In this document: positions 38,244 through 50,011 of the stretch, in pieces
Layout of the letters: every line of letters starts with the position of its first letter
How positions within the stretch are numbered: the stretch's first letter is position 1
From: Pseudovirgaria hyperparasitica
Taxonomy: Eukaryota > Ascomycota > Dothideomycetes > Acrospermales > Acrospermaceae
Direction: 5' to 3'
DNA: 64,000 nucleotides
Assembly: GCF_010093815.1 (NCBI RefSeq)
Contig: NW_022985559.1
Location: 151,770-215,769, forward strand
The notes under the pieces: model-generated
Told to the model about the DNA's origin: nothing
The model's input: only the letters and a program-made list of their open reading frames with translations
Database searches by the model: none
Made by a program: the position numbers and the translations under genes

Positions 38244-39640
38244 GCGGTTCTCCCGGGGTTCTTCCGACGTATACTAGGGTTCTTCCGGTATATATCGGGC
38301 TTCTTCCGGCATATATACGCGGGTTCACTAGAACTAGGGGAGAGGAAGGTGTGCGAGCATCTATCGGGCGACGTCCTTAGAGTACTTATTAAGCCATCGC
38401 GTGATGTCGGAGGTCCTCGTCATACGGACGAGGGCTTGTCTTAGGCCTCTAGTTCGAAGTCGGATGACTCCTACAGGTTCGACGTGCCCTATACCATTAG
38501 GCCCTACTCCTGTTTTCGCCTTATCTCATCCCCTTTAGGCTTATATCTCCGGCTCTACTAGAAGAGGGGCACGACGCCTCCTCTAGCTAGGAAACTACGA
38601 GGTTTACTCCTTAAACCCATGTTACTAGCGTGCGTGCCTAGCGACACGTTCTATCTCTTTATGAATTAACACGCGCATCCGTTCTCTCGGGCCATATAGT
38701 AGTCTCCCCGGCTAGGACGTGATCCCGCCTACTTCTAGGTATACTAAAGGTTAGAGCCTATTAAAGGGGTGAGGTCCTTAGAGCCAGTAGTTACTACTAT
38801 ATACCACGCCCCGCCTTTAAGCATGGCTACTATCCGGTTTCGCGTTGCCCATGAGGATATCTCTATGATGGGCCGACCGTGTCTTATAGGCGAGTATCCT
38901 TTGAATCCTATACGTGTATACTTGCGTGACGCGCCTAGGCGACTTAAGCATCCTCTACCTACTAACCCGACTTGTTTCCACTACTTTTTAATAGGTCCCT
39001 ATAGCCGCCTCTTGCCTATGTCCGTGTACCATTATCTATGTATACTAGCGCCCTACCTCCTACGGTAGACTATGACATCTCTCGTACGCGGGAGCCGCTC
39101 TATCTATCCTAGACCTAAGCGGTATCCCGTATCGAGCGAAAGGTCTTAATAGAGTCGCGCTGCTGGTGGTCGCGCTAGGCGTCTTAATAAACGTAGTTTA
39201 ATACTATAGGAGAGTTAGCCTTAACAAGTTCATCCGTAGTAGTTTGTAGTTGCCCTCGACGTGATTTCTTACTAATCCTTACGCACCTAGAGCCATTTAA
39301 GCCTCGAGGTGTCCTATCGCGCTACTAGGACTTCCGCTTTCTCTACCTATATGGTAAGGTAGATTTAGGCCTACTTTTAATATAGTAGTAGCGCGTCGGA
39401 TGGTTTTCTTATCCCGGTATCCTCGTGGACTCCTCTTAACGCGTTGATTAAGAATAGGATGGAAGTGTATACTATCCTAGCTGGTTTGTTACGGTGTGGT
39501 CCCTATAGAGTAACGCGTCGCGAAAACTCTATAACCACCTACCTAGCGACGACGAGGTCGCCATTAACGCCGCTCCGAACCTCTTGCTACCTCCGAAGAG
39601 GCATTGCCTAGCTACGATAACGTGGACGCGGTTCGTGAGA
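38235..39640 (-). pseudogene. L2 ORF2 C-terminal remnant
   Basis: Only the last part is clearly alignable to L1. The minus strand carries QALVRMTRTSDITRWLNKY and a repeat-like PEEA/SEEPRE end before Asp-Tyr-TAG at 38,237-38,235. The upstream kilobase is open in pieces but I could not align it with L1; it may be a divergent LINE or sequence carried along. Confidence 0.55.
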
Positions 39641-39788
39641 CTTCGTAGCCTAAAGATCTATATAGATCTATATAAACTCGTACTAATCTATCTAGAAGAA
39701 GTAAGATCGCTTTAAAATTAAAACCGAAAAACTAAAAACGCTAGATAAAAGAGACATATTAGTACTAATTAGTATAGATCTAAACCGA

Positions 39789-40683
39789 TTAAGTCGGAGT
39801 AGGAGTAGAAGTACTAATTACCGCGATAGTTACATCTAATTCCTTTCGCTAGTTCTTATTTAGTATAGTATAGAGCTTTATAATATAAGTCTCTAGCCTT
39901 TCGTTCCGACGCTATAAATTCTATATAGCGCGCCTTATAGCTATGAACTCCTCTATAGAAACCTATAGAGCGGTAGGACCCGGGATAGAGAGGGACGGAC
40001 CGGCGCGGGCACGCTAAGAATTATATAAATCAGCGAAAAGATTTAACGATCGGTATAGAACCACATACCTTTAGTATAGAAACCTCTAGATTAGAGCTAT
40101 CTTCCCTAAATTTATAGCTCTTTAGTACGCGCGAGGAAGGAACCTTAGCCTTTTTACTAGAACCTTTTCTAGGAATTCTAATATCGCCGGTATATAGAAA
40201 GAAGTCCGAAGTGGTAGAGATTTTAGCACTATTATAGAGATTAATATATATTAGTAAGAATCTATAACGATTTAAGAAAAACGATATTACCTAGTAATCG
40301 CGGTAATAATAGCTATAGTAGATTCTAATAAATCCTTACGGATCTTATTAGAATCGTACTCCTAGGCGTAACCCTTACCTTAGATATATAGCTCGTAGAA
40401 AGCCTTCTCTAAGGTGTTACGATCGGTGGTACCACGCTCCTTATTAGTAGGGGTTACTAGAGGCCTAGTAGTAATCTATACTAATATAAGTAAATCTACG
40501 TAAAGTTCTTCGAACTTACTTAAATACCTATAAGTAATAACGCTTCTTAGTTATGTAAGTACTATATATTATAGATTTAGTACTACTATGAGTAATGTAT
40601 AACGGAAAGTAATAACCATAATAATATATAGCTAGATTATTAGAGCCCGGCCTAGGTCGGGGTAGATTAATAGCTTTTGACAT
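39789..40683 (-). pseudogene. Antisense accessory gene of A2, two introns
   Basis: This is opposite to A2 gag-pol, between the chromodomain end and the 3' LTR. From ATG 40,683 the exons are 40,683-40,379, 40,324-40,069 and 40,013-39,789 (262 codons, last stop possibly RIP-made). Intron a (54 nt) has GTAAGG, a CTAATA branch-like box and TTAG, and holds four in-frame TAA that vanish on splicing. Intron b (55 nt) has GTATGT, CGCTGAT and CTTAG and is phase 0. The protein starts MSKAINLPRPRPGS. It has a Lys/Ser-rich segment near KKAKVPSSRV and ends in a charged helical stretch with EEFIAIRRAI. I do not recognise it, and it shows no clear similarity to the C1/C2 antisense protein. Confidence 0.62.
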
Positions 40684-41009
40684 ATCGGTAACGTATACGA
40701 GATAGGGATTATTCGAAGGCGTCTATTTCCGCGTCGATTACTTTAGAGTGTTAAGATTTCGGGAAACCATATTATAATTATTACCGATTTATACGGATTA
40801 TTACGAATTATACTATTACTAGCTAAGGATGGCACGAAAATTAGTAAAATGCGTAAATCGCACTAAATTATAGTAAATCTATATAAATCTATATCTATAA
40901 GGATTGGGTGATATACCTAATAATCTAAAAAACTCTATAAAGAGTTGAGAAGTTTTTTAAAGAAAGGAATATTTCTAAGAAAAGATTTTAATATAGGTAG
41001 CACCTAGGC

Positions 41010-41052
41010 TTACCTAATTAGATCACGTGATACGCTAGGCCTAATTAGGTAA
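41010..41052. promoter_or_regulatory. Inverted repeat around ATCACGTGAT upstream of the A2 antisense gene
   Basis: 11-bp perfect arms TTACCTAATTA and TAATTAGGTAA flank the palindrome ATCACGTGAT with its CACGTG core (an E-box type site). It stands about 330 bases upstream of the antisense ATG and 200 bases from the 3' LTR. Its role as a promoter element is inference. Confidence 0.45.
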
Positions 41053-41240
41053 TCTTACCTATATAAGAAGTTAGGATGGATAAAATCTAGTTTATTAGAA
41101 AAATGCTTATGTAAATCTTAGATTAGCAAATATTAGTAAATATCTAAGACGAAGCGTGGAGAACGACTAAGGTCTTACGAGACTTAGGATAGGGATATAG
41201 AGATAGGTAACAACCTAGGTCGCTAAGGGTAGCTTCCTAG

Positions 41241-41254
41241 AGGGAAGGGATAAT
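41241..41254 (+). other. Polypurine tract of A2
   Basis: AGGGAAGGGATAAT directly precedes the 3' LTR. This confirms that 39,652-41,254 belongs to A2 rather than to another element. Confidence 0.7.
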
Positions 41255-41482
41255 TATTAGGACTTAGCCTTAGGTAGGACCCAACCTATACGTACCTTAG
41301 CTAATAGGGTTAGGAGGTAACGTAAAGGGCGGTAAATAGTCACGTGCTAGATAGATCGGCGTCCCTTTATGTATATACTCTCGGATTCCTACCAAAAGGG
41401 TTCGGTAGTAATTCGTTCTATAATAGAATACACCCCATTGTTCTATCTAACTACACTACTATCCAATAACCCTATTCTTACA
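41255..41482 (+). repeat. A2 3' LTR
   Basis: 228 bp. It is less mutated than the 5' copy (keeps CACCCCATTG and ends TTCTTACA). Immediately followed by D sequence. Confidence 0.92.
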
Positions 41483-44148
41483 TTAATTAGTAATAACGAA
41501 GCTAAGAAAGTTAATATAGTCCTAATGGAACTCGCATTTGGATAGCTTAATATATAGCTTATACTTTTCTAGCCTATCTAGGACTATACGTACGTGCTAG
41601 ATATACTTCTCCTTATTATCTAAGAAGATAAGGATATTATCTAGGTACACGATATATGTTGTATCGAGTAGGCCTACTAGCGCGTTATTAATATATACTT
41701 AGAAGGTATCTAGCGCGTTAGTTAGTCTAAAAGGGACTACGGTATACTTAAAGTATCTATAACGGGTCCTAAAAGCCGTTTTCTATTCGTCGCCTTCCTT
41801 AATGTAAAGGCGATAGTAGGCGTCACGTAGATTAAGCTTAGTAAAGATCTTTACGCGTTCTAGTCTATCAATAGACTCGGAGATAAGAGATAGTAGATAA
41901 TAATTCTTTCGCATAATATTATTTAGGCTATAGTAGTCGATATATAGACGGAGGCTTCTATTCTTCTTCTTTATAAAGAGGATTAGAGCTCCGGCTAGAG
42001 ATATACTAGGTCTAATCTATTCTCGCGTAAGGTTCTTTTCGATATATTCTTAAAGGGCTTATAACTTAGGTTCTAAAAGAGGGTAGATAGGTCTATATAG
42101 AGGTTACTAGCCGTCTTTAAGATTAATAGTAAGGTTAGTAGATTAGTATTAAGGTAGTTCGGAGGAATCGATTACTAACGCGATATATTAGTATATTTTA
42201 TACTAATATAGTAGGTTTTTGTCTACTTTAATACTAAGCTTGCTATTTTATATAAGTAAGAGTATATAGATAGTAGAGATTACCTTCTTATAATCTTTCT
42301 AGAATTATTCGTCGTCGATAAGCTATACTAGTTCCCATTAAGGTAGGTTTATACGCTAGCTAGCTATCTTCTTAAGGAAGTCTAGTTTTAGGTTATATTT
42401 CTTAAGCTATAGTATACCTAGAATTATATTAAAGGGACTATCTACCACGATAAAGATTAAGTAGTAGAGTTTCTATTTCCCTCCGCTATCCTAGATACTA
42501 TATTTAATAGTATAGGTGCCGTATAACTTAATAGGACCGTTAATACTATAGAATATAGTACCTATTAGAGCTTAGATATTAGCGTTAAGTTCTCGTGCTC
42601 GTTAGATCGATATAACGTTAGTAGCCGATCTACTATCGAGTATTATAGTCTAATATTATCCACGAGGGACCTTAATAGGTCTAGCCTATAGTTCGATATA
42701 CTATTTAGCGGATTACCCCTCTATTATAGTCGCGCCTACGAGTTATAAGGGTTTCTTATAGGCTATTAGTTTTTTATATTCTATGCTAAGTAGTTAGGCG
42801 CGATATGTCCTAGCTACTAGTACTTATAGTATATAACTAGTTAGTTAGTTATATTAGTACTTAGTAGCTTCCCTAAACGATACTTAGGTACTATATAGCC
42901 TATTCTACTATAGGTATAGTAAGTAACTTTAGGTTATTTATATAAGTCGGTCCTCGTATCTCGATATATCGATTAGTAGAGAGATCCACGATACGATCCG
43001 CGTGGTTTTAAATTTAAGGCGTGGTAGTAGCCTTATAACGTCCCGCGAGATCTATTACTAAATCGGTTTTAGTTAGATGATTTTACATTAGATTAGATCG
43101 TTAGAGATAGTCGTGTACTAGCGCGGCGTTAATTATTTATTATACGCTAGTATCGCTCCGTAAGGTTTATAAAAGCTTAGAGGTCTATAGAGATTATTAT
43201 TATAAGGTTAAGACGGTCCTTTATATTTAGGGCGAGGGACCGTTTAAAGTTATCGTACTATCGAATTATATAATCTTCTTTAGCTTCTCTCTAGAGGGGC
43301 CGAAGGTATTTAAGGAGTTATAACGGTAACTAATTATCTCGTTATTAAGTCTCGAAGATATAGCCCTAGGCCTAGTTACGTCGTTTAGTCCTATTACTAA
43401 AACATTAGAGGAGAAATTTAGTAAACGTGTCCTAGTTATAGGCATCCTTAGAATATTCGATTTAGTATACTATCTAACGTTCTAAAGGCGTCGGGTCGAG
43501 GTAGTTCTAGGCGAATCTAATTTTATTACTATCGTTCGTGAATAGATAGAAGAATCGGCTATATTAGTAAGTCTATACGTGGAAACTCTTTCTACTTTTA
43601 CCATTAAAGTAAGGTAGTTTCTTAGGTTAGGGTAATTAGGATAGTAGTAGACTAGAATAGATCGTTTTAGTTAGTATAGGTCCATATAAATATAGATTAG
43701 TCATTACTAGAACTAAAGCGCGTAATATAGCTTTAAGTCTCGTAGTGCGTCCTCGAGCTTCGTCGAGTTTACATAGTTATTACTCAAGTTAAACCTATCA
43801 TTACCTCTCTTCGTATAGTCTAGTATACACGTTATTATAAGGTATAGTTAATATTAGGCGATTCTAACGGATTAACTCATTAATATTAATAAGGTCTAGC
43901 CTCGTATTAAGGTTAGATCTAGTATAGTTCGAACTAGACCGAGATAGAGTATAATAGACTCTATCCTTATATTCTATAATATCTTCTATAGTTATACGGA
44001 ATATCGTGCGAGTTATTAGTGCGATAGCCTATAAGGTATAGTTATCGGTAGGGGTAGTTATAGGTAGACTATTCTCCTCGTTTAGGTTAGGAGAAGGTCT
44101 ACTATAAGAGGCGGTGCCACGAGTATTATAACGAGTAGTTAGAGCCAT
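41483..44148 (-). pseudogene. D gag-pol, partial, RIP-inactivated
   Basis: Gag starts at the preserved ATG 44,148 (MALTTRYNTRGTAS). The gag frame continues with RIP-type stops through a zinc-knuckle region near 42,870 and protease into RT, and stops at 41,483 just after the YxDD region. It is useful as a reference because C1 and C2 have ATA at this start. Confidence 0.8.
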
Positions 44149-44189
44149 TTCTATAAACTACCGTCGTGCTATATAAAGAGGAATTAAAA

Positions 44190-44429
44190 TATAAGGATTA
44201 TAGACGTAGGATAGTAGTCTAATAGATTATAGGAGGATTCGGGAATATATTTAAAAGGGTAGTCTACTCTTCTAATAAGGTTAATTTCTAAAGAGTAGAA
44301 ATTAAGTATATACGGCCTACTTATATAGTAGTCTCGCTTATTCTAGCTAGCTTACCCTAGGTCCACCTATCACGGACCGTACTAGACTATAGTATTCTAG
44401 TTAAGTCTATCCTAGTGTTAGCCCTAACA
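44190..44429 (-). repeat. D 5' LTR
   Basis: 240 bp, element-sense start TGTTAGGGCTAACACT and end CTTATA. It is distantly alignable to the 238-bp C LTR and occurs once in the window. The next bases inward (TTTTAATTCCTC on the minus strand) are shared with C1. Confidence 0.8.
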
Positions 44430-47400
44430 ATATCCGCTATTTTATAGAAAAAGAAGGTAACCGGGTACTATTATACCTTATCTTTCGTATCTTTATACGG
44501 TTAACTAATAATTCTAGTAATTACGAATCCTAACGCGTTAGTTTTAACCCGAATATACTTCTCGGGATTAAAATACCTAAGAATCGGCGTAGTTATAAAG
44601 TAATTCTTTAACGATCGGAACGTATCTTACGCTTCCGGCGTTAACTATATCCTAACCGACTTAGCTTTACGCTATACTCGCCTATCTATAGGGATTTTAC
44701 TACCATTCTCTATAAGTTTATTAAGCGGCGCCGTAATTTATAAGAAGCCTATAATAAATTTATAATAATAGTTTATAAAACCTATAAATATTCTAATTTA
44801 ACATATAGTAGTAGATTCTAGCCATTCTATAATGGTCTTTACACGCTCCGGCTCTATTTTTAGGCCGCTATATATTATAATAAAGCCAAGAAACCTAACT
44901 TCTTATTAGTAAAACTCGTATTTAGATAATTTTACGTAGAGTTTATACTACCTTAGACGATTTAGCACCGATTTCACGTGTTTTTTATAATTCTACATGC
45001 TATCGGAGTAAATTAGTATATTATTAAGATAAACTACGTAAATCACGTTAAGTAATCCTACGAGTATAGTATTAATATATCCTTAAAACGCTCCTAGTAT
45101 ATTTATTAGCCTAAATAGTATAATAGTATACTTAAAATAACTATATCTAGTCCGAAATACGGTTTTCTACTTATCTCTACGACGAATTTAAAGCCGGTAA
45201 TATATATCTTATAAATCTAGCTTCGTAAAGTACTTTACCTTCGTTAATTAATCTAAAGATTTACTAACTAGCAGTAATAGATAATAATTCTTCTTAGTTA
45301 CCGTATTTAGTACCTAATAGTCGACGTATAGATATAAACTTCCGTCTTTCTTCTTCACGAAGAGAATAGATACGCTAGCCGATAACGTACTATAATGTAT
45401 CTAGCCTCTTCTAAGGTATTCTTCGATATATTTTTAAAGAACTTCAAGTTCTAGTCTCGAAAGTAGGTAAAGTAGGCTATAAGAGATATCTACTCCCTCT
45501 TCGAGCTCGATCTTTAGCTTATACGGTCTATAATTAGGGAGAAGTAACGTATCTCCTACCGAAAATATATCTGTATACTATGAATATATGTCGGGTAGCG
45601 TGTCTTCGCCCCGATTATTACTATTATTCTTATCTTTATTAATAATTAATAAGAATATAAGATAGATCGGCGATAATCGGGTCTACACGGTAAGGTTCTA
45701 TACCTTCTTACTAATAGTTATAACTTACTAATATAATTTACCATAGTATCGTCGGAACGTTAATATCTTCTTCTAAAAATTAAGAATAGAGTTTAGGCGT
45801 CTAAGCTAAGGTATCCCTAGAATCATATTCTATTAGCTAATATTAGCCATAATAAATTTATTAGATATCTACTATTTTATTATCTTCGAGTTATAAACTT
45901 CGTAATTCGTTATAGCTTTATCTAAAGTTCTAACTTTATATCTATTAACTATAATAGTTCGGCTAACTTTACCGAGATTATACGATAATCTATACTCCTT
46001 TACAAGAATCGATAAAATATAGTTATCTTCTATACTAGTAACTATAAGGGTCTATATAGTTTTATTACTATTTACTATAGATAACGATACTTTTAGTAAT
46101 ATTAGGTCTTTACTCGCCGGAAGGCGCTACGGCTCCTTCTAAGTATATATAATTTAGCTAAGAACGCGGTTAGGTCTCGTGTACTAGCCTACTCTTTTTT
46201 TAGATTCTTATAGTTAGGCGAAATATATTCTATTTCTCTATACTTATAGTAACGAAGTGCGCTATAATCCTACTATTTTATAATAGGCGTTATATTTAAG
46301 CCTATACCTTATTCTTTTCTACGTTAAGAAGTACCGCCTCGATTATTTTAGTATCCTCTTAACGCGTTTCTACCCCGATTTACGCTCTTCTAGTACTAAT
46401 CGCGGTAAGGTTACTCTTAATCGAACGTATTCGATTAACCTCGTTTCTAACCCGTATAGAATTCGTCGGTTTTACCTAGAGAGCCGCGTTTCTTAAGGAT
46501 GCGGTAGTATTTATTAGCTTTCTCCTCTAATTCGTATAGATAGTTAAAACTTAATAATACTATTTCTAGTCTTTCGTGGATTAACGGAAGTAGTACTTCG
46601 CGAAACTAGAATATATAAATATTTTCCTATAGCGTAGGGATATTATTCTATAGGTTTTAGAGGTATTATAGTAGTTAAGTAGGTGTCTAGTTCGGTTGTT
46701 ATACCACGTTTCTTAACTTAGATAGTGCCTTTCTTTTACGTTCTCTATCCGTTCCGAGGGTATTTAGTATAAATATAGCTAAATATTTCTAGGTTATCGT
46801 AGATAGTAGCTATACTTCCTTCTATCTATCCTATTAATCGCGGGATTATAAGTCTAGGTATTATTCTCTAAACGAAATATATTATACTTTAGTAGAAAAG
46901 AGTAGAGGGTTATCGAGGAAGTACTTTTCGTAGTCTCTCTTCTAGTCTTTCTACTTCTTTTAGTTCTTCTCTATAAATATAGTTAGGTCTTTAGATTTTG
47001 GTATACCTAGGGAAGGAGTAGGGTAAATCGGTAATAAAGCGGCCGGGTATATAGTAGATTATCGTAACTCTAATAGTAGGTGAACTAATTCTACCTAAAT
47101 TAGTATAGGAAGTCATCCACCTACTATCGTTCGGCGTAGTTCTTTAAGAGACTCCTTAAGTTCTTGTCTCTTTATAAGGAGTTTTACGCGTTCTATCTAT
47201 TCTTTAAGGGTTTAAATCTCTTAAGCCTAATTCGCGATATATTTCTAAAGTTTAGTAATGGTTTATTATAATACCTCGCGTGGCTCCGCCACGACTCATT
47301 ATCCGGCTTTATATTATTAGAAGTTACTTAGCGTCTCTACTATTTCTTTATCTAAAAGCTCCGTGATTTAGTCTAACATTTCCACTTCTCGGTTAGAAAC

Positions 47401-47463
47401 GGCTAGAATTAATACTGATTATAGAGGATCCCTATTATTTAATATAGTGTTACTTATCTCTAT
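44430..47463 (-). pseudogene. A3 gag-pol, partial, RIP-inactivated
   Basis: Same frame and motifs as A1 from gag to the start of RNase H. From about 45,116 to 46,705 it is nearly base-identical to A1, including the RIP mutations; outside that patch the two copies differ at many sites. Confidence 0.85.
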
Positions 47464-47536
47464 AGTAGATCGTGTCGACCTTCTCGGTTCTAGTTAGACT
47501 ATCTTAACTATAGTACTATATAGGGAGTAATTCGAA

Positions 47537-47764
47537 TATAAGAATAGGGTTATTAGATAGTAGTATAGTTAGATAGAATAATAGGGTGTATTCTATTATA
47601 GAACGAATTACTACCGAACCCTTTCGGTAGAAATCCGAGAGTATATATATAAAGAGACGCCGATCTATCTAGCACGTAACTATTTACCGCCCTTTACGTT
47701 ACCTTCTAACCCTATTAGCTAAGGTATATATAGGTCGGGTCCTATCTAAGGCTAAGTCCTAACA
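47537..47764 (-). repeat. A3 5' LTR
   Basis: 228 bp, matching the A1 LTR at almost all positions. It adjoins hAT sequence at 47,765. Confidence 0.93.
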
Positions 47765-49294
47765 GTTATAGGTTAAGGCTAGTATAGATAGAATATTAAT
47801 TACTATCTTATAAAGCCGTAGAAACTATAATTTCCGATCTAACCACCACTTAATAGAGTTATTATAGTTAAACTTACTATCGAGTCGACGATAGCGGCTA
47901 AGTTCATCCTCCTCTTATCTTCTTTAGCTAATTAACTTTATTTTATTTAGGTATTCGCCCATTAGAGAGCTCGAGAGAGGTGTTTTTAGAGGTTATATAT
48001 AAGGTAGAGATATATATAACGGTGAGGAGGGTCTCGGAGATTTATATATCTACTAAAGGGCTAGGAAGTCGAGTTCTAGCTGGTTAATAGTCTTCTATAG
48101 GTATAATCTAGTAAACTTCTCCTTATCCTATTTAAAGAAGTTCTTCTATAAAGGATAGAGATAAGTTCTACTATAATATAGCGGGTTTAGCTTTACTAAG
48201 TTATAATACTTCGCTAGCTTTACCTTCGCGTTATTAATTACTATCTATAAGTAGTCCTTAAGCGGTAGATTTGGTTAAACCTTATTAGCTAGTATATAAG
48301 GCGTGGATTTAGAAACCTTAAGGTTATTAAAGTAGTTCTCTAGGTAATATATTAAAGAAAGTACTTACTAGATTACTCTAAAATTAGCTTTATAGCCTCG
48401 TCCCTCGATTTATAGTAATACCTCTTTAATTAGTAATAAGGCATTAGTATATATCCGGATAATACTCTAGTCGTAGCCGTTAAGTCCACTTTCCATAATA
48501 AATAATAGAGTCTTATTTATTAAATTAACGTCTTTATTATTAGAATCTCTATCTCTATTATCTATAAAGATATCTATATTAACTACTATCCGGGTACTAC
48601 TCCGACGCGTCTACTAGAAGAGGAATTCCTCTATATACTTATTAATCGCGGCTCGGAGCTTAAGGCCACGCTCTATAAAGTCATGGTAGCTATTCTAGCG
48701 TGTCTTAACTAGCTTAATAAGCTTAGTAGGAGTAAAGTTCGTATCTAAAGTAATCGCGTTCTTATTATACTATCGCTTCTATATAGTAATAAATTTCTAT
48801 TATCTCTCGGCTAAGCGATAGATAAACGTAATGATTAACTATAGTACCGTAATTAGTTCTATTTTCCGCCACTCTTATAGAAAGGTAAGCTCTACGACAA
48901 GGTCCTTAGATAGGTTATTAAAGGTGTCCTTATCTTTACTAAAAAGTAGAGACTAGATAATAAGATTAAGAGTATATAGGAAGTAGTAAAGCTATAAGAA
49001 CTTACTTACTCTAGGAAGAGCTTAAGAGAGGAGTTCTACGGCCCTAGTATTATTACTTACTCCGTTAAGAATAAAGTAACTAATCTTATCCTTAATCCTA
49101 TGCCTCTTAAGTACTACGAGAGTTAAATCTCTAAAGTTTTTACTAGTATAGCCACCCCTAACCTTAGATAATCCTAAGGAGATATTAATAAAGATACCCT
49201 CCTTATTTATAAAGTGCGCTATATAGAATTATAGAGATAGATAGTAGTTCCGTGAACTCTAGCTATTAAACGTAATATAAATCTTTAAGATAGT
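47765..49294 (-). pseudogene. hAT transposase, catalytic and C-terminal part
   Basis: Starts with ITFNS.SS (about 49,280-49,250, first catalytic Asp of FDSW mutated to Asn) and continues with GYTSKNF and SYFILNGVSNN (DGVSNN in the consensus), then YHDFIERGLKLRAAI (about 48,690). Next come the KLAKYYN/YYSRTYLYP region (about 48,200-48,130) and the start of the dimerisation domain KWWLDRKLQF (about 47,840). It ends at NILSILALTYN, just before the expected ER.FS motif, where A3 interrupts it. RIP-type stops throughout. Confidence 0.75.
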
Positions 49295-49532
49295 TATAAA
49301 GAGTAAAGACGTAGGATAGTAGTCTAACAGTTCATAGAGAGACATAGGAATGTATTTATAGAGTAATCTTACTCTTATACGAGGTTGATTCCTAACGAGT
49401 AGAAATCGATTTATGCGGTCTACTTATATAGTAACCTCGCTTAACTTAGTTAACTTAACCCAGCTCTAGCCACTACGTGGCTACATGGATTAGAATAGTC
49501 CATATAGGTCTATTATAGTTCCCGTCCTAATA
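49295..49532 (-). repeat. C2 3' LTR
   Basis: 238 bp, matching 57,179-57,416. A polypurine tract lies next to it at 49,536-49,549. Confidence 0.94.
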
Positions 49533-50011
49533 ATATCCTTCTTCTTTTTATGCTTCGCCCCAAAGTACTTAAGTATATATAATTCTAAGTCTCTATAATC
49601 TATCGTGTACCTATATATCCGTAACTAAGTTCCTATAACGTTATAACTATCCTTAATATAGGTGAACTCGAGATTCTAGTTTACTTTTACCAGTTTATAC
49701 ACGCGCTCATCCCTTGCTTTATAGCTACTACCTAGGATACGTAATCGCCACTTTGGTCGAGTATATATTTAGCTTCGCTCGCCTTTGATTTTATTCTCTA
49801 GTATATCCACCTCGCTCTTAAGGTAAGTCGTTAATTTATATACTATCTTCCCTAGTTTAGGTTTAGAAGGGTCTATAGTAGTCTATTCTTATTAGAACCG
49901 GTCCTATGTAACCTATTCGCGTTATTACGGTTACTAATTTAGCTTCGTTAATTGCCGTTAAGGGTGGACGAATATTCCTTCCTTAGATCTCTAGCTAACG
50001 TGTGTATATAG

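Larger units (their letters stand above)
37972..39651 (-). mobile_element. LINE L2, 5'-truncated Tad-like element
   Basis: A 1.68-kb insertion in A2 with an 11-bp TSD AAAGATCTATA (37,961-37,971 and 39,652-39,662). On the minus strand it carries the end of ORF2, hairpin P5, a 3' leader and an (ATT)n tail. The last 500 bases closely match L1 (17,080-17,542); upstream of about 38,460 the two diverge sharply. L2 keeps more CA and TG than its neighbours. Confidence 0.85.
24360..41482 (+). mobile_element. Gypsy-A copy A2, complete, interrupted by C1 and L2
   Basis: Both 228-bp LTRs are present (24,360-24,587 and 41,255-41,482). Without C1 and L2 the element is about 7.4 kb. The order is LTR, gag, protease, RT, RNase H, integrase, chromodomain, an antisense gene with two introns, polypurine tract, LTR. 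Removing C1 with one copy of GATAG, and L2 with one copy of AAAGATCTATA, restores continuity. The flanks do not form a TSD: C0 ends ...CTACT on the left and D starts TTAAT on the right. Confidence 0.9.
41483..44429 (-). mobile_element. Gypsy-D, C-related element, truncated in RT
   Basis: Minus-strand 5' LTR (44,190-44,429), gag, protease and part of RT, ending abruptly at 41,483 against the A2 3' LTR. It is collinear with C1 (about 33,930-36,872), but the LTR and many coding positions differ beyond RIP-type changes, so I treat it as a sister subfamily. Its right LTR end sits in A3 RNase H. Confidence 0.85.
44430..47764 (-). mobile_element. Gypsy-A copy A3, truncated in RNase H
   Basis: Minus-strand 5' LTR (47,537-47,764), then gag, protease, RT and the start of RNase H, ending at 44,430 against the D LTR. 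It is collinear with A1 18,846-22,180. It was inserted in the hAT element (junction at 47,765). Integrase and the 3' LTR are missing. Confidence 0.88.

Noticed and set aside
38769-39068. 99-codon plus-strand frame in L2
   Set aside because: It is on the strand opposite to L2 coding sense, has no recognisable domain and no copy in L1.
41252-41482. Solo LTR of family A
   Set aside because: At first it looked isolated, but a polypurine tract precedes it and collinearity through L2 shows it is the 3' LTR of A2.
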